DNA of 64,000 nt from Bdellovibrionales bacterium Ga0074137. Lineage in GTDB: Bacteria > Bdellovibrionota > Bdellovibrionia > Bdellovibrionales > JAMPXM01. The translations under genes were made by a program, and so were the position numbers. The stretch spans positions 62,001 through 126,000 of the forward strand of contig LNDT01000031.1 in assembly GCA_001464715.1 (NCBI GenBank). The letters are read 5' to 3'. The notes under the pieces are model-generated. The model had not been told where the DNA came from. It saw only the letters and a program-made list of their open reading frames with translations, and made no database searches. Below are positions 9,096 through 16,808 of this stretch, one piece after another. Positions within the stretch are counted from its first letter, which is position 1. The number at the start of each line of letters is the position of its first letter.

Positions 9096-9329
9096 ATGGG
9101 AATCGGACCGTGGCACTTACTGGCGCTCGTAGCTATTGTGCTCATTTTCTTTGGACCGTCGCGCCTTCCAACCCTCGGCAAATCAATGGGCGAAGCGATT
9201 CGGGGCTTCAAAAAGGGCATGGGCGGCGAAGAAATCGACGTGACGGAGACCGCAAAACGCGACTCGCTGAACGCTTCGGGTGATGACACACTCACGAAAA
9301 AAACGACCAGCGAAAAAGACAAAGCTTAA
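9096..9329 (+). CDS. tatA: Sec-independent translocase protein TatA/TatE
   Basis: A 77-residue single-span protein that forms the pore component of the twin-arginine export system for folded proteins. N-terminal membrane helix (WHLLALVAIVLIFFGPSRLP), the conserved FGPxxLP turn, then an amphipathic helix LGKSMGEAIRGFKKGMGG and a charged, disordered tail. The start follows TAGGAG with a good spacing. tatB and tatC are not adjacent, so it is a stand-alone tatA/E gene as often seen outside enterobacteria. Confidence 0.93.
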   Translation: MGIGPWHLLALVAIVLIFFGPSRLPTLGKSMGEAIRGFKKGMGGEEIDVTETAKRDSLNASGDDTLTKKTTSEKDKA

Positions 9330-9414
9330 GAGCTATCCGTTCAGGTCCTGTCGGTTAGAATAAGACGGGACTGATGTCGGGGCTTTCGATTTCGAGAAGT
9401 CCCGGAGGCCGAGT

Positions 9415-9423
9415 TGATATAAT
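9415..9423 (+). promoter_or_regulatory. Extended -10 promoter of the HDOD gene, near-leaderless
   Basis: TGATATAAT is a perfect extended -10 element (TG-n-TATAAT) ending ten bases before ATG 9433. The expected transcription start lies at about 9430, leaving a leader of about three bases and no room for a Shine-Dalgarno, which is also absent from the sequence. Confidence 0.6.
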
Positions 9424-9432
9424 CTAAAACTT

Positions 9433-10344
9433 ATGGCCCATGGAATCAGTCACGCTCGGCAGATTGAGTTTTGGATCGCTCGCATCAGCGATCTGCCCGC
9501 ACTTCCCGATGTCGTTCATCAGACCATCAAAGTTGTTAATAATCCCAATTCAAGTATTCGGCAGATCAGCGAAACGCTCAGCCAGGATCCAAGTCTGTCC
9601 ACACGAGTTCTTCGCCTGGCGAATTCAAGCTACTACGCAATTCCTGGCGGCGCCGCATCCATTGAAAGAGCAGTGACGGCTTTGGGCATCGACACCGTTT
9701 CGCAAATGGTTTTCACCGCTGCCGTTTTCTCTCAGTTCGATCTTCAGTCCAAAGAGCCTTTTGATGTTAGATCTTTCTGGAAGCATTCGCTGGGGGTGGC
9801 CGTCGCTAGCGAAACCATCGCATCCGAGATCGGCTTTCGAGACACTGCGATGATCTACCTTGCAGGCCTCGTTCATGACATCGGAAAGATCGCCCACTTT
9901 CAAATCGCAAAAGACGAATGGCTCACCGTCTGCGAGCACGCAAAAAGAAATAATCTCACAGCCCTTGAGAGCGAAAAAGAGCTCGGGATCGTCACCCATG
10001 ATCATCTGGGCTACGAGCTCGTTCGCCAGTGGAATCTGCCACTTCTAATTCAAGAAGTCGTTCGATCACATCACGACCCGGGTATTTTTTCGGGTGCGAC
10101 GCAGATCAATGTGAACCCACAGGCTGTTGGCATCGTTTATCTTGCTAACTTGCTCACCCACTCTCTGAAGTTCGGATCGAGCGGTCATGTTACTGTTCGT
10201 AATCCGTCGAAAGAAATCGTTAAGCGCATTCTCGGAAACGAAGCTGCTCTCCTTCACGTCGCGCGCTCGACAAGAACCGCACTTCAGCGCACGATCCCTC
10301 TCTTCGAATCGATGTTCGACTCACCGTCTTCGGCCTCCGCCTAA
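9433..10344 (+). CDS. HDOD-domain signalling protein
   Basis: A single-domain HDOD protein of 303 residues. The typical opening LPALPDVVHQTIKVVNNPNSS is followed by LSQDPSLSTRVLRLANSSYY, the hallmark block of the family, then AVTALGID and an HD-like LVHDIGKIAHF. HDOD domains are catalytically uncertain relatives of HD phosphohydrolases and act in signalling, motility or cell-cycle control. There is no attached receiver or GGDEF/EAL domain. The gene appears to be driven by an extended -10 promoter directly at its start codon. It is convergent with the RAYT gene, with a REP-like unit between them. Confidence 0.88.
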   Translation: MAHGISHARQIEFWIARISDLPALPDVVHQTIKVVNNPNSSIRQISETLSQDPSLSTRVLRLANSSYYAIPGGAASIERAVTALGIDTVSQMVFTAAVFSQFDLQSKEPFDVRSFWKHSLGVAVASETIASEIGFRDTAMIYLAGLVHDIGKIAHFQIAKDEWLTVCEHAKRNNLTALESEKELGIVTHDHLGYELVRQWNLPLLIQEVVRSHHDPGIFSGATQINVNPQAVGIVYLANLLTHSLKFGSSGHVTVRNPSKEIVKRILGNEAALLHVARSTRTALQRTIPLFESMFDSPSSASA

Positions 10345-10362
10345 AACTCGGTTCGAGGTCAT

Positions 10363-10386
10363 CACCGGGTTGGGGTATCGGTCACC
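10363..10386 (+). repeat. REP-like unit G, between HDOD and RAYT genes
   Basis: CACCGGGTTGGGGTATCGGTCACC lies in the short gap between the convergent HDOD and transposase genes. It is one of the few truly intergenic copies and flanks the 3' end of the RAYT gene. Confidence 0.8.
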
Positions 10387-10400
10387 GATGCTCGCTCCCC

Positions 10401-11111
10401 TCACGACCAGAGCCGCTTTCGTTCCTCTGGGAGCAGCCCACGAAGCCGAGTCTTTCTGTACGGAATATCACCCAGAGCCTCCTTCTCATTGAGCTGAACG
10501 TAGTCTCTGACTGTTTTATAAGCCCGACGACCGAGCACAATTCGAGTGAACGGTCGAAACATCCACAGCCGACGGATCGACGCACTTTTCGATACCACCA
10601 CCCCATTGGGGGTATCGGTCACCTGAGCTCGGTTCACTCGACGCGACAAACCTTCACTCTCAAATCGTTGTGCAACTTGTCCTGAAAAAACTCGAAGAAA
10701 ACTTTGAAACCGGCTTCGATGTTTAGCTCGCACGACAAGATGAACGTGATCACCTTGAATGGAAGTCTGTTCGACTTTCACCGCGAACCGAATCGCATAT
10801 TGCTGGAGCATGGCGTGAAGGAGCTGGAACCGACGCAGAGTTCGAAAGCCACCGGGAATGCAATCCCGGTTCGCTTTAAAAACTAGGTGAATAGGCGTGG
10901 CGACCGAAAGTGGACGCCGCGCTCGGCCCATTCGACGATTTCGCAACTCACCTCCGTAAGAAAGAGGATTTCCTTTCCTTGAGGAAGCTCCCCTCTCGAC
11001 GTTAATTTCGGAGGCCTCTAATTCATCGGCATTTACTTGATCGGCAATTTCAACCAGAACTTTCTGAGTGGTTCGATTTGCCGCGGGTCGATTTTTAAAA
11101 AACTGAACCAT
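10401..11111 (-). CDS. REP-associated tyrosine transposase (RAYT, Y1/HUH family)
   Basis: A 236-residue relative of IS200/IS605 TnpA. RAYTs are single-copy HUH endonucleases that cut and join single-stranded REP hairpins. Seen: ATPIHLVFKA (about residues 71-80), the metal-binding HUH in GDHVHLVVRA (His122 and His124), and the C-terminal helix AYKTVRDYVQLNEKEALG holding the candidate nucleophilic Tyr (Tyr204, with Tyr198 nearby). Between VNRA (about 162) and RRLWMFRPFTR (about 181) there are about 18 extra residues (QVTDTPNGVVVSKSASI) that contain REP-like unit H in frame. Unit I directly abuts the ATG, and its GGAGG probably serves as the ribosome-binding site. Whether the protein is active with this insertion is unknown. 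REP-like copies lie on both sides. Confidence 0.85.
   Translation of the reverse strand: MVQFFKNRPAANRTTQKVLVEIADQVNADELEASEINVERGASSRKGNPLSYGGELRNRRMGRARRPLSVATPIHLVFKANRDCIPGGFRTLRRFQLLHAMLQQYAIRFAVKVEQTSIQGDHVHLVVRAKHRSRFQSFLRVFSGQVAQRFESEGLSRRVNRAQVTDTPNGVVVSKSASIRRLWMFRPFTRIVLGRRAYKTVRDYVQLNEKEALGDIPYRKTRLRGLLPEERKRLWS
10601..10623 (+). repeat. REP-like unit H inside the RAYT gene
   Basis: CCCCATTGGGGG followed by TATCGGTCACC. It is read in the transposase as VTDTPNG near residues 164-170, between the HUH core and the tyrosine helix. Confidence 0.88.
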
Positions 11112-11147
11112 GTGACCGGTACCTCCACCAAACGGGTGTTTGGGGGG
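11112..11147 (-). repeat. REP-like unit I abutting the RAYT start codon
   Basis: On the minus strand a hairpin (CCAAAC-ACCC-GTTTGG) is followed by TGGAGGTACCGGTCAC and then immediately by the ATG of the RAYT. GGAGG ten bases before the ATG is the best ribosome-binding site, so repeat core and translation signal overlap. A run of nine or more G (plus strand) borders the hairpin. Confidence 0.8.
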
Positions 11148-11258
11148 GGGTGCAAGACTGGTTTCAATCTGAGATTGAAGCTAAGTCATCGAGCGATAAC
11201 CAAGGTTTCGCCCATCGGATCGGACAATCGATGGTTCGACTCGCAAAGAAACCTGACA

Positions 11259-11284
11259 CCCCGATCACTCGGGGTATCGGTCAC
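11259..11284 (+). repeat. REP-like unit J at the transketolase 3' end
   Basis: This is the clearest hairpin of the family: CCCCGA-TCAC-TCGGGG followed by TATCGGTCAC. Its core supplies the transketolase stop codon (TGA within TTGTGACC on the minus strand). Confidence 0.9.
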
Positions 11285-13461
11285 AAACGAACGAGACTCA
11301 TTGCCGTAGAAGTTATGCTGACCGAATCGAGTTTGTGTTTTTCGTATAATTCTAGCGCCGAATAAGCGCTTTGACCAAACGAATCACCGACACCTAGGGA
11401 CCGGACACGAAACGGAACATCAGCAACAGCAAGCGCGTGGACTAAAAGTGATCCCATTCCGCCGATACTGCGATGATCTTCGACCGTGATAAGGCGTCCG
11501 CTGGATCTTGCGAGTGCCGTCCGCAATGTTTCGAGGTCCGGATGATTTACCGCTGATCCGTGAATAACAATCGCTCCAACACCTTTTTCGACAAGTAGAT
11601 CTGCCGCCTTCAACGCTTCCGGCATCAACGATCCCGCAGCCACGATCGTGACCGATACCCCACCGGTGACGGCCCCACCAGCGACGCCTGCGCTTCGTGG
11701 GACGGATGCGGTGGTGTCGAGACATACGGGCCAGGTACGAAGTGCGTGGGTGAAAGTTTCAGGAGTCAGCCGGCGAGGAAAATTCTCGCGCCCCAAGAAA
11801 AACACGCGTGTCGGCGGGACATCTCCACGCTCTCGTGTTTCTACAAAAGATTCGATCGCTTCCGAAATTAAGTCGTACGCCTCACTCGACGACGACAACG
11901 AGTAGACCTCGACGTGCGGAATGCTTGCGACTTGAGCTATGAAGGAAAGAGCTTGATGACTTGCTCCGTCCGCAGCGTCTTGAAACCCCGTGTGAGAGAA
12001 TACGGCAATCACTGGCGCTTGCGACAAATTCGCCATCGTCAGCGGCAGCGCGCCTTTTGTAACTCCGAACTGAGCAAATGTATCGACGAACGGAACAAAT
12101 CCCGCCAAAGAAAGTCCCGCGGCCGTCGAAACCATATTCGATTCGGCGATCCCGACATCCAGGGCTGCTTCCGGAAATGCTTTGTGGAAATCTGCGACGC
12201 CAGTGGAACCCTGAAGGTCCGCAGAAACCGAAACCACAGGACGCCCGCGCTTTCGGGCTTCGATCATAGCCTTTGCTACACCAATCTGAATTTTTTCTGA
12301 CGGCGAAGACTTGAGTAAGTGAGCACCCGGCGCCGTGGGAAGTACGGCCGCTGACACGCGTGACGCCGCCTCTGACGCCATTTTCTCTTCGCGCGCGAGA
12401 ACAGTTTCACTCCAAGAAATAAACGCGGGCGGCACCGATTTCGGTGCGAAAATTTCTCGCAAGAATTCGGGAAGCTCTTTGGCTGACTTCAATGGGAAAC
12501 CGTGCGCACCGGTGGCTGAGGCCTCTGCTTTCTTATTTCCCTTTCCCTTGATCGTTTTTGCAATCACAGCGACGGGAACGGTCGGGTTCAAACGTGCGGC
12601 ATCGAACGCTTCTTCCAGCGTCGTCGCGCAGGCCTGAAGAGAGTGTCCATCATCCAATCGCAAAACTCGCCACCCCAACACTTCAAGACTCTTGAATGTT
12701 GGATCCATCGAATAGGAATCTTGATCGATGCGCCCCGAAAGCTTGGTTCGATTGTCACTGATCACAAGAACGAAGGGAGCCATTCGATTCTTTGATGCAA
12801 GTCCGGGAATCGCAGCCATGGCTTCGCGCGCTTCTCCCTCCATGGCCCCACCATCGGAGAGAGCGCAAACAGTGACGCGATCGCGGCGTCCTTTGAGAGA
12901 ATCTCCCATAGCAAGGCCCTGTGCCTGAGGCAGACTTGAACCTAGGGGTCCGTTCGAAATCAAAACTCCTTCGGGGAAAAGGTGCGCTTCGCCATGCCCG
13001 GTCAATTGCGATTGGATCGATCGAAAGCCGCGAAGCGAATCGAGTGTGAGGCCAGACATTTTGTAGTTGGCACGAACGGCATAAATTCCGTTCTCGCAGT
13101 GACCAGCATCGTTGATGAAGTGATAGAGTTCATTCCACGGCCGCTTCGCTTTCGCGGCGTCGGCGAACATCAGCCCGTGAATTGCGGACATAATTTCCGC
13201 GAAAGCTGATGGACCACCAAAGTGCGAGGCAGCTCCCCCCAGCTGAGCTTCCATGTCCATGAGTGCAACCATGGCCCGCGTGGCTGATGGATCCGCGACC
13301 GGAACGGTGGCACCCGATTGTCGCTGAATTGTAACTGACCATTCAGGAAGAAGCCCCTCAGAACCCGACAGTCGCGACCGCATAGACAGAGGCATTACGG
13401 AAGAGGCTTTGTTTGAAGACGGTGAGTTTTCGGTGGTCGTTTTTGACGTGTGATTTGACAT
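11281..13461 (-). CDS. tkt: Transketolase
   Basis: A thiamine-diphosphate enzyme of the non-oxidative pentose phosphate pathway, 726 residues. The N-terminal half has NDAGHCENGIYA, GHGEAHLFPEG, LGSSLPQAQGLAMGD and the diphosphate-binding block LSDGGAMEGEAREA followed by VISDNRTKLSG. The middle carries the pyrimidine domain (VSVSADLQGSTGV, GIAESNMVSTAAGLSLAGF with the catalytic Glu), then the C-terminal domain (VTIVAAGSLMPEALKAADLL). Unit K encodes VTGGVSVT at about residues 598-605, just before the conserved VTIVAAG strand. The stop codon is supplied by unit J. An N-terminal Ser/Thr-rich extension of about 25 residues is unusual and may mean a later start. Divergent from adenosine deaminase. 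Confidence 0.88.
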   Translation of the reverse strand: MSNHTSKTTTENSPSSNKASSVMPLSMRSRLSGSEGLLPEWSVTIQRQSGATVPVADPSATRAMVALMDMEAQLGGAASHFGGPSAFAEIMSAIHGLMFADAAKAKRPWNELYHFINDAGHCENGIYAVRANYKMSGLTLDSLRGFRSIQSQLTGHGEAHLFPEGVLISNGPLGSSLPQAQGLAMGDSLKGRRDRVTVCALSDGGAMEGEAREAMAAIPGLASKNRMAPFVLVISDNRTKLSGRIDQDSYSMDPTFKSLEVLGWRVLRLDDGHSLQACATTLEEAFDAARLNPTVPVAVIAKTIKGKGNKKAEASATGAHGFPLKSAKELPEFLREIFAPKSVPPAFISWSETVLAREEKMASEAASRVSAAVLPTAPGAHLLKSSPSEKIQIGVAKAMIEARKRGRPVVSVSADLQGSTGVADFHKAFPEAALDVGIAESNMVSTAAGLSLAGFVPFVDTFAQFGVTKGALPLTMANLSQAPVIAVFSHTGFQDAADGASHQALSFIAQVASIPHVEVYSLSSSSEAYDLISEAIESFVETRERGDVPPTRVFFLGRENFPRRLTPETFTHALRTWPVCLDTTASVPRSAGVAGGAVTGGVSVTIVAAGSLMPEALKAADLLVEKGVGAIVIHGSAVNHPDLETLRTALARSSGRLITVEDHRSIGGMGSLLVHALAVADVPFRVRSLGVGDSFGQSAYSALELYEKHKLDSVSITSTAMSLVRL
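11648..11670 (-). repeat. REP-like unit K inside transketolase
   Basis: The minus-strand core GGGGTATCGGTCAC, preceded by GTCACCGGT, is read in the gene as TGGVSVT, at the junction to the C-terminal domain. Confidence 0.75.
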
Positions 13462-13553
13462 GTCGATTTATTCGCTTGAATCATCGAGACCGTCAACTAG
13501 GGTTTGGCTATGAAGTCGACAAGAAATCTCACCTCGTATTGCGGGACTCCTGC

Positions 13554-14597
13554 GTGACAAAAACACCTCCATTGAGCCGCTGGGCGTCGCTCCCCAAGGT
13601 TGACCTCCACAGACACCTCGATTGCTCGATTCGCCCGCAAACTCTTCGTGAGCTTCTAGAGAATTCCGGTGAGTCGGTTCCAAAGTCTGACGCGGAATTT
13701 CGAAGGCATTTCCTGGTGACCGAACCCATGTCGGATTTGGGGGCCGTTTTAAAAAAATTCCTGGCGGCGCAGAGAGCACTTTCAAGTGAAGCGGTCCTGA
13801 CGCGAGTGACTCGGGAATGTATCGAAGATGCCGCCACTGAGGGCATTCGAATTTTGGAGCTCAGGTACGCGCCGACCTTCATACAAGACGGTCACGAGCG
13901 CATGTCTTTTGAAAATATCCACCTCGCCATTGTCGCGGGCGTTGAAGCCTGTCGCCATTTGCCGATCGCCGTCGGACTTCTTGCTATTGTTCAAAGAATT
14001 AAGCCCGTTTCGGTTGGCCAAGCCGTTATCGATTTCGCAATTGAACATCGGGACACATTTGTCGGTGTCGATCTGGCAGACAACGAAGATGGCTTTGAAC
14101 CAAAACCCTTTGAAGCGATGTTTCAAAAAGCGCGTGCCAGCGGCCTTCATGTCACCATTCATGCGGGCGAAGCGAATGTCCCATCCGCGGCTGAAAATGT
14201 GCTGACGTCGATGGACCGGCTTTCCGCGGAACGTATCGGTCACGGAGTTCAGATCGCAAACCCACTGATGCGAGGTTCGGCTCATGTTTTGCGCGAGGTC
14301 GCCCGCAGAAAAATACCGCTCGAAGTTTGTCCGACATCAAACCTTTTGACCAATGCATTTCCGGACATGCGCTCTCATTCAATTGCGCGCCTGCGCAGTG
14401 AAGGTATCGCTGTGACTATCAATACAGATGACCCCGGTGTGTTTGATCTGAATCTGACGCACGAGTACGATGCTCTGGCTGACTCTTTGGGATTTACGAG
14501 CCAGGATTTTAGCGAGTGCAACGAAACGGCCGCGCGTGCGAGTTTTATCCCGCTTGAGGCCAAGCGACGTGTTTGGCCAACACTTTCAGAAAATTAA
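13554..14597 (+). CDS. add: Adenosine deaminase
   Basis: Zinc hydrolase converting adenosine to inosine in purine salvage. Metal ligands and active-site motifs are clear: LPKVDLHRHLD (HxH) near the start, TIHAGEAN, ERIGHGVQ, CPTSN and NTDDPGVF. With a GTG start at 13554 the protein is 347 residues and begins at the usual place (VTKTPPLSRWASLPK). The longer frame from 13413 would overlap the divergent transketolase and lacks homology-like content. No strong Shine-Dalgarno precedes the GTG. The sequence GTATCGGTCACGG in this gene encodes the conserved RIGHGV and is not counted as a repeat unit. Confidence 0.88.
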   Translation: MTKTPPLSRWASLPKVDLHRHLDCSIRPQTLRELLENSGESVPKSDAEFRRHFLVTEPMSDLGAVLKKFLAAQRALSSEAVLTRVTRECIEDAATEGIRILELRYAPTFIQDGHERMSFENIHLAIVAGVEACRHLPIAVGLLAIVQRIKPVSVGQAVIDFAIEHRDTFVGVDLADNEDGFEPKPFEAMFQKARASGLHVTIHAGEANVPSAAENVLTSMDRLSAERIGHGVQIANPLMRGSAHVLREVARRKIPLEVCPTSNLLTNAFPDMRSHSIARLRSEGIAVTINTDDPGVFDLNLTHEYDALADSLGFTSQDFSECNETAARASFIPLEAKRRVWPTLSEN

Positions 14598-15364
14598 AGC
14601 GGCCGCTCAGAGACAATCCGCCCATGTTCAATTCGTGAGATCTTGCCATGGAACCCTTCAAGATCACTCATGTCGTGAGTGATCAAGACAGCTGGGATAT
14701 TCAGTTCACTCAGCACCGACCTAACCAACAGACGAGCTTCCGATCTGTTTTCGGCGTCGAGAGCAGAGAACGGTTCGTCTAGAAAAAGTAGGCGTGGCTC
14801 ACCAATAAGAGCCCGCGCCAACGCGACACGCTGGCGCTCTCCGCCCGACAAAAAACGGGCCGATTGATGGATCACCGATTCAAGTCGAAGACGCGAAATA
14901 AATCGTTCCGTATTGGCTCTCGCACGCTCTTTGAGAAGGCCTCTATTTTTGACAGCAGCCATCGCAGCGAACTCGATGTTTTGTAGCGCCGTCATGTGTC
15001 CGAAGAGTTCGCCGCTTTGAAACACGACACCGAGACGCCGGTCAGCCACGGGAAATTCGCCAAGGTTTATCGTGTCTTGGCGAAGACCATCGGTGGTGAC
15101 CGATACCCCCTCGGGTGTTGAGCCGGGTGACGTGGTGACCGGTACCCCCCCGGGGTCGGTGGCCGCCATCCACTTGATTTCGTCGGGCGTGTCGAGCCCC
15201 AGGAGAAGACGAAGGACCGAAGACTTACCCGAGCCCGACGGCCCCCACAGTGCGGTCAGACTACGATCCGGAATTTCCCAGTTCGAAATATCGATCGTGA
15301 ATTCGCGGGACCCATCGCGCGTCGACTCGCGATAAACATGTTTTAACGTTTTAACGAGCGACAC
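14594..15364 (-). CDS. thiQ: Thiamine-type ABC transporter ATP-binding protein with REP-derived insertion
   Basis: ABC ATPase of a three-gene importer. Walker A is GPSGSGKSS (residues 41-49), then Q-loop VVFQSGELFGHMTAL, signature LSGGERQRVALARAL, Walker B LLFLDEPFSALD and switch-His ITHDMSD. Between GLDTPDEIKW and FPVADRRLGVVFQ, where relatives have a short loop, about 30 extra residues occur (roughly 66-96). They contain two REP-like units, read as GGVPVTTSP and EGVSVTTDG. The GTG start overlaps the end of the permease gene. All catalytic motifs are intact, so the protein is probably functional. Assigned to thiamine through the substrate-binding partner. Confidence 0.85.
   Translation of the reverse strand: MSLVKTLKHVYRESTRDGSREFTIDISNWEIPDRSLTALWGPSGSGKSSVLRLLLGLDTPDEIKWMAATDPGGVPVTTSPGSTPEGVSVTTDGLRQDTINLGEFPVADRRLGVVFQSGELFGHMTALQNIEFAAMAAVKNRGLLKERARANTERFISRLRLESVIHQSARFLSGGERQRVALARALIGEPRLLFLDEPFSALDAENRSEARLLVRSVLSELNIPAVLITHDMSDLEGFHGKISRIEHGRIVSERPL
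15096..15155 (-). repeat. Two REP-like units (L, M) inside thiQ
   Basis: Unit L (15096-15118) has core GGTATCGGTCAC and unit M (15135-15155) has a CCCCGGGG hairpin with core GGTACCGGTCAC, both on the minus strand. Both are open in the thiQ frame (GVSVT and GVPVT) and make up most of the extra loop. Confidence 0.9.
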
Positions 15365-16808
15365 TGGAGCCTCCCCATGAAAAAGCTTTGTAGCTCGCGC
15401 CTCCGAAAATCAAACACGTCAAAATGACAAGCGAAGCAGCGTCCAATCGGTAACTTTCAAGAAGTCCTTTTCCGATCAGCGCCAGTGTCATTGGGCGCGA
15501 CGCCGCCATCGAACCAATAGCGTAATCACCCCACACCCAAAAAGCCACAAGGCCACCGGACCAAAAAACCAGTTCACGAACCGAAGGGGCAATCACGTGA
15601 CGAACGATCATTGCGTGTGAGGCTCCCAATGTCATAGCGACCTTCACCTGACCGTCGAGGCGCGCCAGCGCTTGCTCCCAGCGAAGGCGCCAAATCACAG
15701 GAGCAAAAAGCAGCGCCGCACCGACAGAAATTCGAAGAGAGTCCAAGGCAAATGAAGGATCCGCACCCCAACCGAAAGCCAGCGTTGAGAAACCTGTGAT
15801 CGCGACACTCGGTGCAACGTATCCAGAGATCCAGAGTCTCGACGCTCGCGAAGGATAGACCGCGGCGAACAAAAATAAAATCACCATAACGAAAAATCCT
15901 GAGAGTGTCGAAGTGACAATTGAGCCTTGAAGCGCCAGTCGAAATGAATCTCGAAATTCGAAAAGCCCGGCGGTCGAAAGTTGGTTCCAGCCCAGCACGG
16001 GTCCCGAGAGAAGTGCCGACACAACCAAAGTCGGCGCGATAAGAAGAAGTATTACTGCTCCGCGCACTCCAAGAAAGCGGCCCACTTCGGCGCGAAGTGC
16101 CGAATCACCTTCACTGCGGGTCGCTTCTTTGGGGGACTCTTTCAAAAGAAAAACAGCCATTAACAAACACGCCCATTGAAACAACGAGAGAGACGCCGCG
16201 ATATCCCAAGCGCCATCAAAACGAATGGCTTGATGAATCGCTATTTCCAAATTTACAGCGCGCGATCCTCCGACGAGAAGCGGAATCGAGAAGCTCGCAA
16301 AACTAGCTGCAAAAATGGAAAGCGCAAGTCGCCGGAAATCGTTCGCTAATGCCGGCCAAAGCCCAAAACGCCAAACATCAAATCTTGAGGCGCCCTCCAC
16401 CCACGCAAGCTCCATGCTCGCCCCGACAGTGCCGCGCACCTGCCGCGCCAAAACAACCGCGACAAGCCCGCCCGAAAGAAACGCGTGAATGGTAACCACA
16501 GCAGTCAGGCCTCGCCACTCTGGAAACCAGGTCATAAATCCGAGCACGACGGCGATCGAAGGCACAACCGCCGGCGCCAACGCGACTATTTCCCAGCGAC
16601 GCGACATCCGAAGTAAACCAAGCGCTCCGATGGCACCGATGAGAATGGCACCGAAACTTGAGAGAAGTGCTTGCAAAACCGAAGTGACAACGAGATCAAA
16701 AAAATCGGCGGGCCAGCGCAACGAAAATTTGGAAACGATGAGGCCGAAAAAGTACGGTGCAGTGAAAATAAAAATGAGCGCGCCAAAAATCACGGCGCGA
16801 ACATTCAC
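15351..16808 (-). CDS. thiP: ABC transporter permease, ThiP-like (two MetI domains)
   Basis: An integral membrane permease of 485 residues, the size of fused double-domain permeases such as ThiP and FbpB, with about a dozen hydrophobic segments. Two EAA-like loops are visible: near residue 150 (ASMELAWVEGASRFDVWRFG) and near residue 405 (VAMTLGASHAMIVRHVIAP). It starts with GTG overlapping the last bases of thiB (GTGA) and overlaps the ATPase gene by 14 bases, so the three genes are translationally coupled. It is predicted to carry thiamine or its phosphates through the inner membrane. Confidence 0.82.
   Translation of the reverse strand: MNVRAVIFGALIFIFTAPYFFGLIVSKFSLRWPADFFDLVVTSVLQALLSSFGAILIGAIGALGLLRMSRRWEIVALAPAVVPSIAVVLGFMTWFPEWRGLTAVVTIHAFLSGGLVAVVLARQVRGTVGASMELAWVEGASRFDVWRFGLWPALANDFRRLALSIFAASFASFSIPLLVGGSRAVNLEIAIHQAIRFDGAWDIAASLSLFQWACLLMAVFLLKESPKEATRSEGDSALRAEVGRFLGVRGAVILLLIAPTLVVSALLSGPVLGWNQLSTAGLFEFRDSFRLALQGSIVTSTLSGFFVMVILFLFAAVYPSRASRLWISGYVAPSVAITGFSTLAFGWGADPSFALDSLRISVGAALLFAPVIWRLRWEQALARLDGQVKVAMTLGASHAMIVRHVIAPSVRELVFWSGGLVAFWVWGDYAIGSMAASRPMTLALIGKGLLESYRLDAASLVILTCLIFGGASYKAFSWGGSSVAR

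Noticed and set aside
14233-14246. GTATCGGTCACGG inside adenosine deaminase
   Set aside because: It encodes the conserved RIGHGV zinc-site motif of the enzyme; no hairpin.
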